Below, in pieces: positions 24,591 to 37,539 of a stretch of 64,000 nt of DNA; positions within the stretch are counted from its first letter, which is position 1; the number at the start of each line of letters is the position of its first letter. Both the position numbers and the translations under genes were made by a program. The notes under the pieces are model-generated. The model searched no databases, was not told the DNA's origin, and worked only from the letters and a program-made list of their open reading frames with translations. The stretch is taken from positions 372,001-436,000 of the forward strand of contig BSQZ01000073.1 of assembly GCA_033239005.1 (NCBI GenBank), read 5' to 3'. The stretch comes from Lamellibrachia satsuma (Eukaryota > Annelida > Polychaeta > Sabellida > Siboglinidae).

Positions 24591-26220
24591 AATTTGAGGT
24601 ATCCTGGAGACGGACAGTGGGAAAGGCGATGAAAGTATGCAACCTGACATGGGACAACATCACCAGACGGGCTGCAGACCGCCAGCTGTGGCGCCCTCTT
24701 GTGTTAGCCTTATGTGCCACATAGAGCACGAGAAAGACTGAGTGGGTGAAAGAATAATTGTTAGATACATTTAAAAAGTAAAGGCCATTAAAACAGTGTG
24801 CCCTATACCTGTACAGGTGGCTGATAGGACCGCACGATGCCACTTTGGCGCGGTAAATGTTCGTGTTCTTCACGATGTCGGACCAAGTGTCACCTGCGGC
24901 AGCGATGACGCCGGCACGTAGTAGTAGATAACCGTCCACACTGGTCGGGTCGATGGCGAATTCCATGTCGGCAAGTCGTCTCGTGGGAGCGAAATTCATC
25001 AGCCATGTGTTCTCGCTAACGTAGATCCCCCCACCACCGCCATCCACCATCCACATGATCATCTTCACGCGCGTCTCGTGATCCGTATGGCAGATCTTCA
25101 CGGCGTCCTCGTCCATACGATCCATTTTGAAGTACGGGTAATCTTTCCTCAGTTCATCAAGCCACGTGTTGTAATACTCGCTGTCTATGATGGGTTCTGC
25201 ATCGTAATGAAAGATTATTTGGTCAGGTCGTATCGAACGAATGACACTTATGACACTAAGGTAATGCTTGAATTCGAACCAGCGTCTGCCGCACCAGACG
25301 TAATGGACGGTGCTTGGGATAAGTCCGCCCTGTAGCTGCGTCTTGGGCGACCAATAATCAGAGCGAGAAGCATTTGCAGCGGAACTAGAACTCTTCAGTT
25401 GTCCGCGCTGGTGTGCCACTAGGTGGTCGTCCATTACTAAATACGTGTCTTTATGTGGCACGTGTATCACTTTCTTTCCCAACTGGCCATCCTTTCTCTC
25501 TGGCAATACTACCTCCGTTTCGGAAGATGCTTCTTTTTGTGGCGCCGCCATCTTGTTTTCCGATGATGTATGCTTTGTTTCAGACAATTTCACCTGGTTT
25601 TCACTGAATGCTTCCATTTCCGATGGCACCTGCTTCAATTCCGTGACCGACAATCTTCGTGTATCTCCACCTAATTCCTGAAAAACGTACGAAAGCAACC
25701 GAGAATTTAAAACATTTTCATATAATATCCAACCGTATCATAAATTTCCGCTAAGTGCAATATTTTTCGGCAGTGTAATATTAAGCAAATTGCCCTGCCA
25801 ATGAGGACGTGGTTTGTATGTTAATAACAAGTTCGACGCACACGTGCACGGACACGCAGATCAGTTTGGTATGTTTTTGTTTGCATCTCTATTCTTCTTT
25901 CTATGATTGGGCGTCTACAAGAGGAATGTTGACACTAGTTCTTAGTTGTGGCAAAAGCAGTGACCCACTAGTTCGTGGCGTCTCATTCGAATCGTGTTTG
26001 AGAGTTGAAACTAACCCTGTATATAACAGGCTTCTACAATGAAATGAGGCACTGAGGCGTGTTCTTCTGGCTAGACTACGAACCATACCCGTGTCTGTGA
26101 CGAGGCTCTTTTGGCTGGCAGCGTTGTCTGCACTTGGCTTCTAATCGTGATCACGAGCAACGTCACAATGGCCGCCACTATGACCAGCCGCAGCCAGTTG
26201 CGACGAATCGAGAAGTCCAT
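21606..26220 (-). CDS. type II membrane glycosyltransferase with two tandem GT32-like (DXD) domains
   Basis: Six exons in consistent phase: 26220-26089, 25677-24809, 24307-23995, 23383-23151, 22276-22090, 21836-21606 (TAG), giving about 654 residues. The N-terminus is six residues, then MDFSIRRNW and an uncharged membrane anchor ([17 protein letters not shown]), then a Ser/Glu-rich stem, typical of Golgi type II transferases. Domain 1 (about residues 145-330) has [20 protein letters not shown] but [15 protein letters not shown] where a DXD belongs. Domain 2 has [20 protein letters not shown] and [19 protein letters not shown], an intact DXD for metal and nucleotide sugar, as in the Gly_transf_sug/GT32 family (A4GALT, A4GNT and OCH1 relatives). 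Donor and acceptor substrates cannot be read from the sequence. It is convergent with iRhom. Confidence 0.8.
23793..23938. repeat. MITE-type repeat fragment
   Basis: TTAAGCGGCTGATTCTATTA, GGGATTCCGTCCCAACAAAT and GTTAAGCAGAGTTCACTGTA match the fragments at 41662-41760 and 42180-42295 and the split MITE at 9090/13873. It lies in intron 3 of the glycosyltransferase gene. Confidence 0.5.
24503..24588. repeat. (AT)n microsatellite
   Basis: About 86 bases of uninterrupted AT in intron 2 of the glycosyltransferase gene. Tyr-Ile repeat reading frames here are artefacts. Confidence 0.95.
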
Positions 26221-26519
26221 CTTGTTGTCCGCCTGAGATCCTGCATCGAACATCAAATATCATTGTAAATTGCTTATGGCTACTAATGAGGGTGTGGCAG
26301 GGGTCTCAACATTCCACCTCCCACCTGTTTTCGGGACCAACCTCCCACCAATTTTTAGGACCAACCCACTTCCTGCCCCCCCCCCCCCGGTCACTAATGA
26401 GGGATTTAAAACTCCCACTGGATGGCGGTGCTGCAGGAGTTTCAACCCCCATGGCCCACCTGTTTTGAAGGCGACCCCCCACACTTACTGTCACACCCTT
26501 CACTAATAACAACTAACTT

Positions 26520-26800
26520 ACAAGTCTATGGAGGAGCCAACCAAGCCCAGCAGTTTTCATCCTACCCTCGATAAAGGGTGATAAATGAATGGAACAAACT
26601 GCCAAATGATTGTGTTAATGCTAATAGTGTGAATATGTTTAAAAATAGAATTGACATATATCTGATAAGGGCGGGCTACACATAGATGAGAAAATTGTTG
26701 GACTCTCGATAAACCAATGGCTTCCTTGTCCACTTGCCATCAGGAACTTGTTGTTCAAGATGGCAATCTTGTTAAATCTTGTTAAATCTTGATTATTCAA
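26520..26800 (+). mobile_element. LINE 3'-end fragment
   Basis: Reads EWNKLPNDCVNANSVNMFKN, RIDIYL in the + direction, the well-known C-terminal end of CR1/L2-like reverse transcriptases. A near-identical copy lies inverted at 45780-46040. Confidence 0.65.
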
Positions 26801-26900
26801 GCTCCAGGATGTGGCGCCACCGTTTGTCGCACACACCAGAGCCTACAATCAGAGTTTAGGTTCCGTCGTGGGGGGGTTTATATATGCACCCAGATGCTGG

Positions 26901-26909
26901 ATGCATATG

Positions 26910-26989
<80 letters not shown>
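26901..26989. repeat. (ATACAT)n / (AT)n compound microsatellite
   Basis: Hexamer ATACAT repeats pass directly into pure AT. Confidence 0.95.
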
Positions 26990-26993
<4 letters not shown>

Positions 26994-27261
26994 TATTAAT
27001 TAGGCTCTCATCAGGGGATTCAGCTGACTCATCAAATAACTTAATAAGAGTAAACTTTTGTCAGCTTATTCTACATTCCAATCAACTTTCATTATACTGA
27101 CACTGTCATATTGAAAAGGTAAATCATGCAAAATAATGCTATAGTGTACAATTGAATTGAATTTTATTTAACATAATCGATGTGTAATTTACATGTACAA
27201 ATAAATTGTAAACAATAAACATAATTGTGAACTTACGGAACCACTACTAAACGTGGAACAA

Positions 27262-27408
<147 letters not shown>

Positions 27409-28856
27409 CAAATTTACAATCGGAAAATGTTGAAGGGAAATGCAAGATGTTGTGAAACTAAGATTGCGTTACCAAAAATATACAATTGCACTAATTCCAT
27501 ACGAATAAAGTAAAAAAAACAATGGCACTGATTCCATACGAGTAAAATAAATAATTTAAATTTAGCTAAATTTTAAACACCCGAAAGGTATAGTAGTTGA
27601 TACATAAAAAGTATTAAAATAATATAAAATAAAACACAAAAACATGACACTAATATAATGAACTCATATTTCATAACTATGAGTGGTGGATGCCTCAAAT
27701 TTGTGCCTTTTATAACAACACATCGCCAATCGGTAGATCGGAGGCCAATGGTCCGGGATCGTGAAGGAACATCGAAAGAGTCGAGTGAACCTCTGCACCT
27801 CGGAAGAGATACTGCCCACCAAAGTTAGCGTATTAATATGTGCGTGTGATCGCACGTTCGCGTCATTGCCTCACTGTGACATCGGGGACAGTTCCGCTTG
27901 TGTGTTTTTATGCATTTATATATATAGATAATAATAAAAAAAAGTAATTTTCATTGTCATCACATTCATGGTGAAAAATAAAACCCACATAAAAGCCCAT
28001 TCACTGCTATACGCCAGCTCGTTTAAGTACACATTTGTTATTTAATGCTGGTTAAACTACCGGATAAACTATTAAATTACTTTTGACCGGGTCCAGTCAA
28101 CATTCGGCGAAAGGGGGCAAAAGTGGTTTGACTTTAATTTCTGCCGCCCCCGGGAAACCCTGGCCTCCATGCCATCGTGGAAATCATGAATAACCTTTAG
28201 AAGGATGTCAACCCAACACTGGCTGTTCAGAGTTAAGCAGTTGGGGGTGATGGTTTGTGATATACATTCCGCGCCATTCACGGACGTGCCCATATCTAAC
28301 ATTCCAATCATTCCCACGGTCTGTCAAGCGGGGGGGGGGTTTAGGAGCTTGACCGTCACTAAGGAATGACAAGTTTGACCGTAGGTCTAGTCTATACCTG
28401 CAGTTCTTCGCAACCCCAAAATCCGTCCCTGATATTTGATAATGTAACGCTATTGAAAGGGGCAAGAACGGTGTTGGGTGTCGGTGCGGAGTGACTGTCT
28501 GCACTACAGGCGATTGTGTAGTCGCCTTAGCCTGACAGCGCGGGTCAAAGCATTTACTGCGTGCATTCACATACCAAGCGCTACCCCGAACGAAATCGAA
28601 CCTGTACTGTCTATGATCATTACAATTACTGTATTGTTGGCGCCCCGAAGATAATGACTTGTAGGCCGATTTGACAAGAAACGTGTCCTTGTTATAAATT
28701 AATACGCGTCAAAGCAAAAAAAATGGCTTACTTAATGTGTGGTCTTAAATGCAGTGCCGGTGCCGGAGTAAAAAAATGTCTTCCGTCAAATATTTTCCGC
28801 TTGGTGTATCTGCGCATGCGCGTATCTTGATACATGAGCGTTGTTAGTTACAGAGC

Positions 28857-28929
<73 letters not shown>

Positions 28930-28955
28930 CATACATACATACATACATACATACA

Positions 28956-28990
<35 letters not shown>
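28857..28990. repeat. (TA)n then (ACAT)n compound microsatellite
   Basis: About 66 bases of TA followed by about 60 bases of the tetramer ACAT, ending in a short TA run. Confidence 0.95.
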
Positions 28991-28991
<1 letters not shown>

Positions 28992-30069
28992 TATCGGACA
29001 TTTGACAATGCGAAATATGATACGCGCGTTTGCAATATGATTAAAAGAGCTGAGGGTAAGTGATTTTCATCAAACTGTTCAGCACATTAGTAACATATTA
29101 CCAATGCATGCATCATGAAGTTTTAAAATTTGCGATGGCCACATGTTCTAACAAGCATGCAAAATATTAGCATGACCACTAATGGAAGAAACAACTGTGG
29201 TCTGAACCCTTCCGTCGTTTGTAGAAAGTTGCACGATGCTCTGTAAATATGGAGTGGGGTGGTCTCCCTCGTATCGTGGGAGGAGGGGGGATCGAGTACC
29301 CCAGCCTTTCTGTTTGTACATGTATGTAATGGTAATTACGCCCCTACTATGGCACTTGTAACCAATTGTGATTGTCACTCCTATGTAGGGGCTCTTCGGC
29401 ATTCCATGCCTATGATTACTGTATTAAATAAATGGATTGCCATTTTCTCACTCATACATGTTTTTCAGTTATGACTGATATGTACAGAAACTAGCTCAGG
29501 CTCCACACCAGTTTATTAAGACCAGGCAGTCAGATTAAGTAGGGATATTAATTTCAATGACATAAGACGCAGGCATGCGAAATATACAGTGCTGTTGTTG
29601 AGTGAGTGAACGTAGGTGTGGGGACCGCGAGATGTAGGCCAACATCATCGTCCTCGTTATGATATACTTTATATGTGTATTATAAAATAAAGTACTATTC
29701 CCACCAGCGTCAATTGCCACCGATACACTAATTATTTATTTATGTGTTTTCATACATTGCATAATGTCCTTGGTGCAAGTCACAATACGCAAACATTAGT
29801 GGACGCCGCCAGCGTGTAAATGTGTTCTTTCGTCCACGTTAATGGGTTATTGGTGACAGTTGACGTCTCGTTGCGTAAAACGCTAAAATAATCTCAACAA
29901 CGAGAACATTTGTTTGGATGAAACGACATCATTGCTAGTTGTCAGACAAAACCCCTATGGCCTATTTTATTCACCGTTGTGTGTTTCAATTTGGATAGCA
30001 GCGACATTTGTTTCATGTTATGGATAACATGATCTTTATTTAAAGTTACACTGGTGCTTACTTTTGTTT

Positions 30070-30400
30070 GCATTTCTTCTAGAGCGGTGAGCTAGTTTAG
30101 CTTCGGTATGTTTACACATTTCTTCTAGAGCGGTCAGCTAGTTTAGCTTCGGTATGTTTACACATTTCTTCTAGAGCGGTGAGCTAGTTTAGCTTCGGTA
30201 TGTTTACACATTTCTTCTAGAGCGGTGAGCTAGTTTCGCTTCGGTATGTTTACACATTTCTTCTATAGCGCCGAGCTAGTTTAGCTTCGGTATGTTTACA
30301 CATTTCTTCTAGAGCGGTGAGCTAGTTTAGCTTCGGTATGTTTACACATTTCTTCTAGAGCGGTGAGCTAGTTTAGCTTCGGCATGTTTACACACTTTGC
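30070..30400. repeat. 47-bp minisatellite, about 7 copies
   Basis: Unit contains TTTCTTCTAGAGCGGTGAGC and TTCGGTATGTTTACACA. Each unit carries the short inverted repeat AGCTAGTTTAGCT. No flanking gene is visible; 29040-30070 and 30400-31300 hold no feature I can support. Confidence 0.9.
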
Positions 30401-31315
30401 TATATAGTTTGTGTATATAGAGAGACCAGGGCTACTTGTAGCACAGGTAAGTTGTAGCAGACGGTCTACAGACTACTAATGCAAATTATTTTGCAAGGTA
30501 GCAGTATGTTCATCAATTCTTTTAAGCATTTCATGTGTCATATCACCTGGATAAATTGACGAGGTTAAAAACTGCGCTATTTTAAAGAATAAAACGGTAA
30601 TATGATAAAAACCTTTGCAAACCCTACTTGTTAACGGTTTGTGAATATTATATTCTACCTGTTGCGTAGGCCTTTAAGCCACGTATTTGTATGTTTTATG
30701 CAACCACTGGTACTTGTGAATGAGACGGTGCTACGTCAAGTCGTAAAAAAAGTTCGGGTTAATTACAACATTGCTGCATCAAGCGGAAACTGTCACTCAG
30801 GCGGCAAAGTGTTAGCAATGTGCCATCCATTGTGAATGACACCGCAATTAAACGTTTTGCAATTAACATGATTATCTTCATAACAGTGTTTACACGGTGT
30901 TCCACCAATTCATGTCATATTAGCAGGGTTGAAAAAATCTAGATTTTTTTATTTAAAAAATCGGATTATTTTTATTTAAATAAGATTTTTTTAAATCTGG
31001 TATATAGACATTTATATAGATGTTTATATTTATCAACTCTTTCAAACATGTTCTGTTCAACTCAATTTGGGTACTTGTCTTAACAGAGGGTAGATGATTT
31101 TTGCTTATATAAAGTTATATAATTATAATATCAAAAGATGTCCACGAGGCCTAACACTTTAGGATACATCATAAAACGTATCATAGTGCAAATGTGTTTC
31201 GGATGCAGCGTTTATTTAAGCACTTGCTAACTGCGGAGATATGTGCGGTTTCGTTGGCATTCAAATACGTTCGATCGGGTAAAAAATACGAACCGCGATC
31301 CTCAAATTTGCTGTT

Positions 31316-33296
31316 TTGTTACAACTAGCCCATGCTCCCCAACTGTAAGGCCTGTGATTCACGTGACCTCCCTCACCATAGGCACTATGTCATGTTACAA
31401 CTAGCCCATGCTCCCCAACTGTAAGGCCTGTGATTCACGTGACCTCCCTCACCATAGGCACTATGTCATGTTACAACTAGCCCATGCTCCCCAACTGTAA
31501 GGCCTGTGATTCACGTGACCTCCCTCACCATAGGCACTATGTCATGTTACAACTAGCCCATGCTCCCCAACTGTAAGGCCTGTGATTCACGTGACCTCCC
31601 TCACCATAGGCACTATGTCATGTTACAACTAGCCCATGCTCCCCAACTGTAAGGCCTGTGATTCACGTGACCTCCCTCACCATAGGCACTATGTCATGTT
31701 ACAACTAGCCCATGCTCCCCAACTGTAAGGCCTGTGATTCACGTGACCTCCCTCACCATAGGCACTATGTCATGTTACATCTAGCCCATGCTCCCCAACT
31801 GTAAGGCCTGTGATTCACGTGACCTCCCTCGCCATAGGCACTATGTCATGTTACAACTAGCCCATGCTCCCCAACTGTAAGGCCTGTGATTCACGTGACC
31901 TCCCTCACCATAGGCACTATGTCATGTTACATCTAGCCCATGCTCCCCAACTGTAAGGCCTGTGATTCACGTGACCTCCCTCGCCATAGGCACTATGTCA
32001 TGTTACAACTAGCCCATGCTCCCCAACTGTAAGGCCTGTGATTCACGTGACCTCCCTCACCATAGGCACTATGTCATGTTACATCTAGCCCATGCTCCCC
32101 AACTGTAAGGCCTGTGATTCACGTGACCTCCCTCACCATAGGCACTATGTCATGTTACAACTAGCCCATGCTCCCCAACTGTAAGGCCTGTGATTCACGT
32201 GACCTCCCTCACCATAGGCACTATGTCATGTTACATCTAGCCCATGCTCCCCAACTGTAAGGCCTGTGATTCACGTGACCTCCCTCGCCATAGGCACTAT
32301 GTCATGTTACAACTAGCCCATGCTCCCCAACTGTAAGGCCTGTGATTCACGTGACCTCCCTCACCATAGGCACTATTTCATGTTACATCTAGCCCATGCT
32401 CCCCAACTGTAAGGCCTGTGATTCACGTGACCTCCCTCGCCATAGGCACTATGTCATGTTACAACTAGCCCATGCTCCCCAACTGTAAGGCCTGTGATTC
32501 ACGTGACCTCCCTCACCATAGGCACTATTTCATGTTACAACTAGCCCATGCTCCCCAACTGTAAGGCCTGTGATTCACGTGACCTCCCTCGCCATAGGCA
32601 CTATGTCATGTTACATCTAGCCCATGCTCCCCAACTGTAAGGCCTGTGATTCACGTGACCTCCCTCACCATAGGCACTATTTCATGTTACAACTAACCCA
32701 TGGTCCCCAACTGTAAGGCCTGTGATTCACGTGACCTCCCTCGCCATAGGCACTATGTCATGTTACAACTAGCCCATGGTCCCCAACTGTAAGGCCTGTG
32801 ATTCACGAGACCTCCCTCACCATAGGCACTATTTCATGTTACAACTAGCCCATGGTCCCCAACTGTAAGGCCTGTGATTCACGAGACCTCCCTCACCATA
32901 GGCACTATGTCATGTTACATCTAGCCCATGCTCCCCAACTGTAAGGCCTGTGATTCACGTGACCTCCCTCGCCTTAGGCACTATGTCATGTTACAACTAG
33001 CCCATGCTCCCCAACTGTAAGGTCTGTGATTCACGAGACCTCCCTCACCATAGGCACTATTTCATGTTACAACTAGCCCATGGTCCCCAACTGTAAGGCC
33101 TGTGATTCACGAGACCTCCCTCACCATAGGCACTATGTCATGTTACATCTAGCCCATGCTCCCCAACTGTAAGGCCTGTGATTCACGTGACCTCCCTCAC
33201 CATAGGCACTATGTCATGTTACAACTAGCCCATGCTCCCCAACTGTAAGGCCTGTGATTCACGTGACCTCCCTCACCATAGGCACTATATCATGCA
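31316..33296. repeat. 76-bp satellite array, about 26 copies, with TCACGTGA in most units
   Basis: The head-to-tail 76-bp unit contains TTACAACTAGCCCATGCTCC and GTGATTCACGTGACCTCCCT. From about 31777 units alternate between AACT...TCACC and ATCT...TCGCC versions, giving a partial 152-bp higher-order period; a third type (GGTCC, TTCACGAGA) appears after 32690. Most units carry the palindrome TCACGTGA, a classic bHLH-Zip E-box. The array is non-coding. Confidence 0.93.
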
Positions 33297-33375
33297 GCAA
33301 ATAAGGCTTTCCATGATAAGTCCCCTCATGAGAGACAACCCCCCCATCGCAACTTTGCAGAAGGGATGGCCTTAA

Positions 33376-33610
33376 CAGGACGTGGAAATTTGACACTGAT
33401 GTTGACATGAAGTCGATAACCAAACCCAACGTCCTTCCAACGTCTGGTCATCAACGTTACAAGGACGTGGAGATGTGACGTTGGCACAACGTTGAAATCA
33501 AGTCACCAAACCAACCAACTATATTTTCTATTAATGGGACATTTTGTTAACGTATTGTCATCAACCTTATAAAGATGTGGAAATGTTACGTTGATACAAC
33601 GTTAAAATCA
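33376..33610. repeat. imperfect repeats of about 115 bp
   Basis: Successive blocks share GGACGTGGARATKTGACGTTG and CAACGTTRAAATCAAGT, with diverging spacers. They directly follow the 76-bp satellite. Confidence 0.55.
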
Positions 33611-33800
33611 AGTACTTTCTCATGTCCAACCTACACTGCTCCTTGACTAATGCTGCTTTGTGTCCTCTGGTTATACTGCCTTCTTTAAGTTTGAAGAACA
33701 TATTCCTATCAACATCCTCCTAACCGTTCACTATTTTAAACATTTCTGACATGTAGCTGGTTCATCTAAATGAACGATGTACACTCTATCTCTATATATG
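33610..33800 (-). mobile_element. LINE-derived fragment
   Basis: TACTTTCTCATGTCCAACCT through ACTAATGCTG matches the right end of the LINE copy at 45985-46030; the following bases resemble upstream LINE sequence. Confidence 0.4.
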
Positions 33801-34508
33801 TCGTAAACAGGCATATTTTATCTCATCGCCAAATCGTGTATTTTCTTAAAATGTTAAGATATCGAAGAGCACGATAGTAACACGTTTAGTTTTAAATAAC
33901 CGTAATGTTATAAATACAAATAAATTCAGTATAACATTATCCGTAAAACAGTCGTTAAAGATTCATTCAAATGCATACGAATGATTGAAAGTTGTGTTTT
34001 TGTCGGGCAGCAACGCACCTCGTTGATCACCGAGGACAATGACAGTGTTCTCGTTCAGTCTGACTGAACAACGGACTATTGACAGCATAGGGCAGTTGAA
34101 GGCGTTGGCCAACTACTGAGTATGGGTCTCTATTCCATGGTTCATGGAATGTCATGCACGTGTTTTGTATAACGGAATTAAGTTGCTAATATATTCATTG
34201 GCAGCACAGCTTTATGCAAAATAGAAATGTAGTATCTGGGGTCTATTTTAAAATATAAAGGTACAAACAAAATCAACTTAACTCCTACGGGATTCAAAAC
34301 AGCGACCAAAAGGCAGGCAACTGTTTTGTTTTTACAGTTATAAAAACACCGATATCAACTATTAATTATTATATTATTGTCTCAGTTTCAACGTAACCTT
34401 ATTGGTTAAACATATATTACACAGTATTTTTGTAATGTCATATCACTGTTAAAATTATATAATTCACAAAAGATATCTCAGTGTTTCCGCAAAATTAGTC
34501 ACATATTT

Positions 34509-34975
34509 AAAGGTTGCTCCTCAATTAAAGGTTCCTCCTCAATTAAAGGTTCCTCCTCGATTAAAGGTTGCTCCTCAATTAAAGGTTCCTCCTCAATTAA
34601 AGGTTCCTCTTCAGCTAAAGGTTCCTCCTCAATTAAAGGTTCCTCCTCAATTAAAGGTTGCTCCTCAATTAAAGGTTGCTCCTCAATTAAAGGTTGCTCC
34701 TCGATTAAAGGTTGCTCCTCAATTAAAGGTTGCTCCTCAATTAAAGGTTCCTCCTCAATTAAAGGTTCCTCCTCGATTAAAGGTTGCTCCTCGATTAAAG
34801 GTTGCTCCTCGATTAAAGGTTCCTCCTCAATTAAAGGTTCCTCCTCAATTAAAGGTTCCTCCTCAATTAAAGGTTCCTCCTCAATTAAAGGTTCCTCTTC
34901 AGCTAAAGGTTCCTCATCAATTAAAGGTTCCTCCTCAGCTAAAGGTTCCTCCTCAATTAAAGGTTCCTCCTCAAT
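34509..34975 (-). repeat. 18-bp minisatellite, about 26 copies, open as a Glu/Pro/Leu repeat
   Basis: The unit AATTAAAGGTTCCTCCTC recurs about 26 times with small variants. Because 18 is a multiple of three, the minus strand (34499-35065) stays open as EEEPLI/EEQPLI hexapeptides for 188 residues. The start lies inside a dispersed transposon-like repeat, and no promoter or homology supports a gene, so I treat it as non-coding expansion. Confidence 0.85.
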
Positions 34976-35390
34976 TCGATTTTTTGCTCGTCTCATTTCA
35001 AATAAATTTAGCGAAAAATCAAACCTACCTAGTTTCCACTGCAACATGCTAGCTCGTTTGTGCAATTTTTGTACGTAGTTTATGTGAAATTATCAGACAA
35101 ACTATTGAATTACTTAATGTTTGTTCAAGCATTAAGTTAAGTGAAAATCGAAATGCTGAAAAATCCTTAGTGAAATTTCGTAACTTTGTAATGTGATCGG
35201 CGAGATGATGGAAGTCGGCACTGAGGCGCATTGTGTAGACCATTTTGGATATCCACTGTTGTGATCCTTACCAGATCTAACGACTGAAGTACATTTTTTT
35301 GATGATTTGAAAAAATAGGTACATTACTTAAGCTAGTCACACATCCGGATTCAAACCATTTGAGGAAGCACCTTTAACTACTTGAATATG
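34975..35390 (-). mobile_element. dispersed non-autonomous element, copy A
   Basis: The reverse complement matches 41800-42180 and 45300-45725 over much of its length: GCTAGCTCGTTTGTGCA, ATTTTGGATATCCACT, CCTTACCAGATCTAACGACT and the distal GAAGCACCTTTA. The 18-bp minisatellite begins exactly at its edge. Confidence 0.7.
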
Positions 35391-35539
35391 CAAATATAAT
35401 GATACTATTGTATGCTAATTATTATATTGATATGTGTGTGTGATAAACAGGCAATAGATATTTAGCCTTATTTATCTGGTAGTCAGATTTGTATTAGAAG
35501 GTACTTGTCAAATAACATCATGAAATATAATTAACAAAT

Positions 35540-35970
35540 GTTCGATTCTCTTGTAGTATTAGCTAGTTTGTTGTAGTATTAGCTAGCTTGTTGTAGTATT
35601 AGCTAGCTTGTTGTAGTATTAGCTAGTGTGTTGTATTATTAGTTAGTCTGTTGCAGTATTAGTTAGTTCATTGTATTATTAGTTAGTTCATTGTATTATT
35701 AGCTAGTTTGTTGTAGTATTAGCTAGTTTTTTGTATTATTAGTTAGTTTGTTGTATTATTGGTTAGTTTGTTGTATTATTGGCTAGTTTGTTGTAGTATT
35801 AGCTAGTTTGTTGTAGTATTAGTTAATTTGTTGTAGTATTGGTTAGTATGTTGTAGTATTAGCTAGTTTGCTGTAGTATTAGCTAGTTTGTTGTATTATT
35901 AGTTAGTTTGCTGTATTATTAGTTAGTTTGCTGTATTATTAGTTAGTCTGTTGTATTATTAGTTAGTTTG
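35540..35970. repeat. 20-bp minisatellite, about 21 copies
   Basis: Unit TTGTTGTAGTATTAGCTAGT with frequent A/T and G/A variants. Nothing else is visible between 35970 and 37300 except a CpG-rich patch at 37170-37210. Confidence 0.9.
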
Positions 35971-37345
35971 TGCCACACTTCATGTGTGTAAGTATATATG
36001 TATTTAATTACTGTAGTAATATATATAATTCGTGCGGGAATTATTTCGCAACGAGTGGCGTCCCCGCCCAGCACCAATGTTCTGTAGAAAAAGTTACATA
36101 CACGTGTATGTGTAACGACACTTGCATTGTATTTTAAGGTGAATGAACTGGACGATACGGGCATGAATAGTAGTAGATTTCAACAGGCGGCTATGGTGTA
36201 CTATATCAGATCGTCGATAACAAATGTCGACTTAATCATTACCCTAATAAAACAAAAGTCATGATAGTTTGTTTTGGTTAAGACTAAGGCATTAATCCAA
36301 AAGTCAGTTACTAGCAGTGGCATATTTATGTGGGATGCGGCACTGGGCCACGCCCCTTGACTGACACTTGATTGTTTTCGTGTGTACACGATACACGGTA
36401 GTATGATAAACTAATGGATGACTAAGCTCGCCCAATCTCTTGCGATATCCTCTGTGTCACTTATTACTAACAGTGGCGCCACAGCACGGAGCTAAACTTA
36501 TTCGCGTACTTTGAGCGATAATGGGTGAACGTCCACTACGGCCGAAATGGAACTGATTATTTGATCATACATGTTTTATTCTGTTTGCGATATCCTTTCA
36601 AGATTACATAAATGGAATCATTCTTTTGAATTATTATGTTTATTATTAGTTATTCAAGGAAGAACACGGACAAAGTTACCACATACAATTACTTTGTCAA
36701 TGACTAAATACGATCACAATGTAGACCTATCTACCCATAGCTATTTTATATAGACATTCGTTATATTATCTGTTGTATTGTAACATGACAAATGCAGGTA
36801 TGTGCACCAACATCAAAGCAACCAGGTGAAATGGCCAACCTCCGTGGAAAGTATGTTCGACTTTCGGGAAAGGACTATACGTAGTAAATCTCGTCTTGGG
36901 CGCCAAGAGATGGACGTGAACTGGTCTATATAACATTACACGTGTGGTAATCCTTCCTTCGTTGCCTTACCTGGTAGTTAATCTATTTAAGGTTCGAAGT
37001 CTGACTCTCCCTGCCGGTGCGTTCCGTAGGTGCGAGCCACGCTACATATCGAGAACGGTCAAACGAGGCCGAATACGAATCTTCCGGTCGACATTTCTCA
37101 ACCCGTCCAACCGGTGTTTGTGTGTGTGTGTGTCAGAACTACCTGTATTCGCGCATCTCGACACGCCTGGCTGCACACGCGGCGCGGCGCGGCGTGGTGC
37201 AGACGTCGTTTGTACAGATAGTGAAGGTGGGTGTCTCACCGCATTAGTGTCACTGTTTCCCCGGCTTCACCTGGCGCTGTGCAGCAGCCACATGGCGCAT
37301 GTGTGTGGTGTGACACAGACAGAGACTATCAAATAGTTGAAAGAT

Positions 37346-37402
37346 ATGCCGCCCCCACTTATCTTCTGCTGGTCCGGGAAGGCACTTCTCACAGATGTGC
37401 AT
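37346..37402 (+). other. candidate short first coding exon next to a CpG-rich patch
   Basis: ATG at 37346 opens 19 codons (MPPPLIFCWSGKALLTDVH) ending exactly at a strong donor, CAT|GTAAGTG. About 150 bases upstream is GCGGCGCGGCGCGGCG. I found no clear downstream exon on the plus strand before 43300, so this may be chance. Confidence 0.2.
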
Positions 37403-37539
37403 GTAAGTGATTTAACTGTCTGTCGTCTTTGCGCTCGCCAGGTTGAAATTTGTCAACGAGTACGTAGAGCACCGCTTGAGTGTAGTCAACGCATTGTTCC
37501 GGGTTCGACGCGATTTTAATCGTGTACACCAGACGGCTA

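Noticed and set aside
24444..24724. Tyr-Ile and other dipeptide frames over AT, TG and ACAT runs (also 27233, 28786, 63553)
   Set aside because: They are translations of microsatellites.
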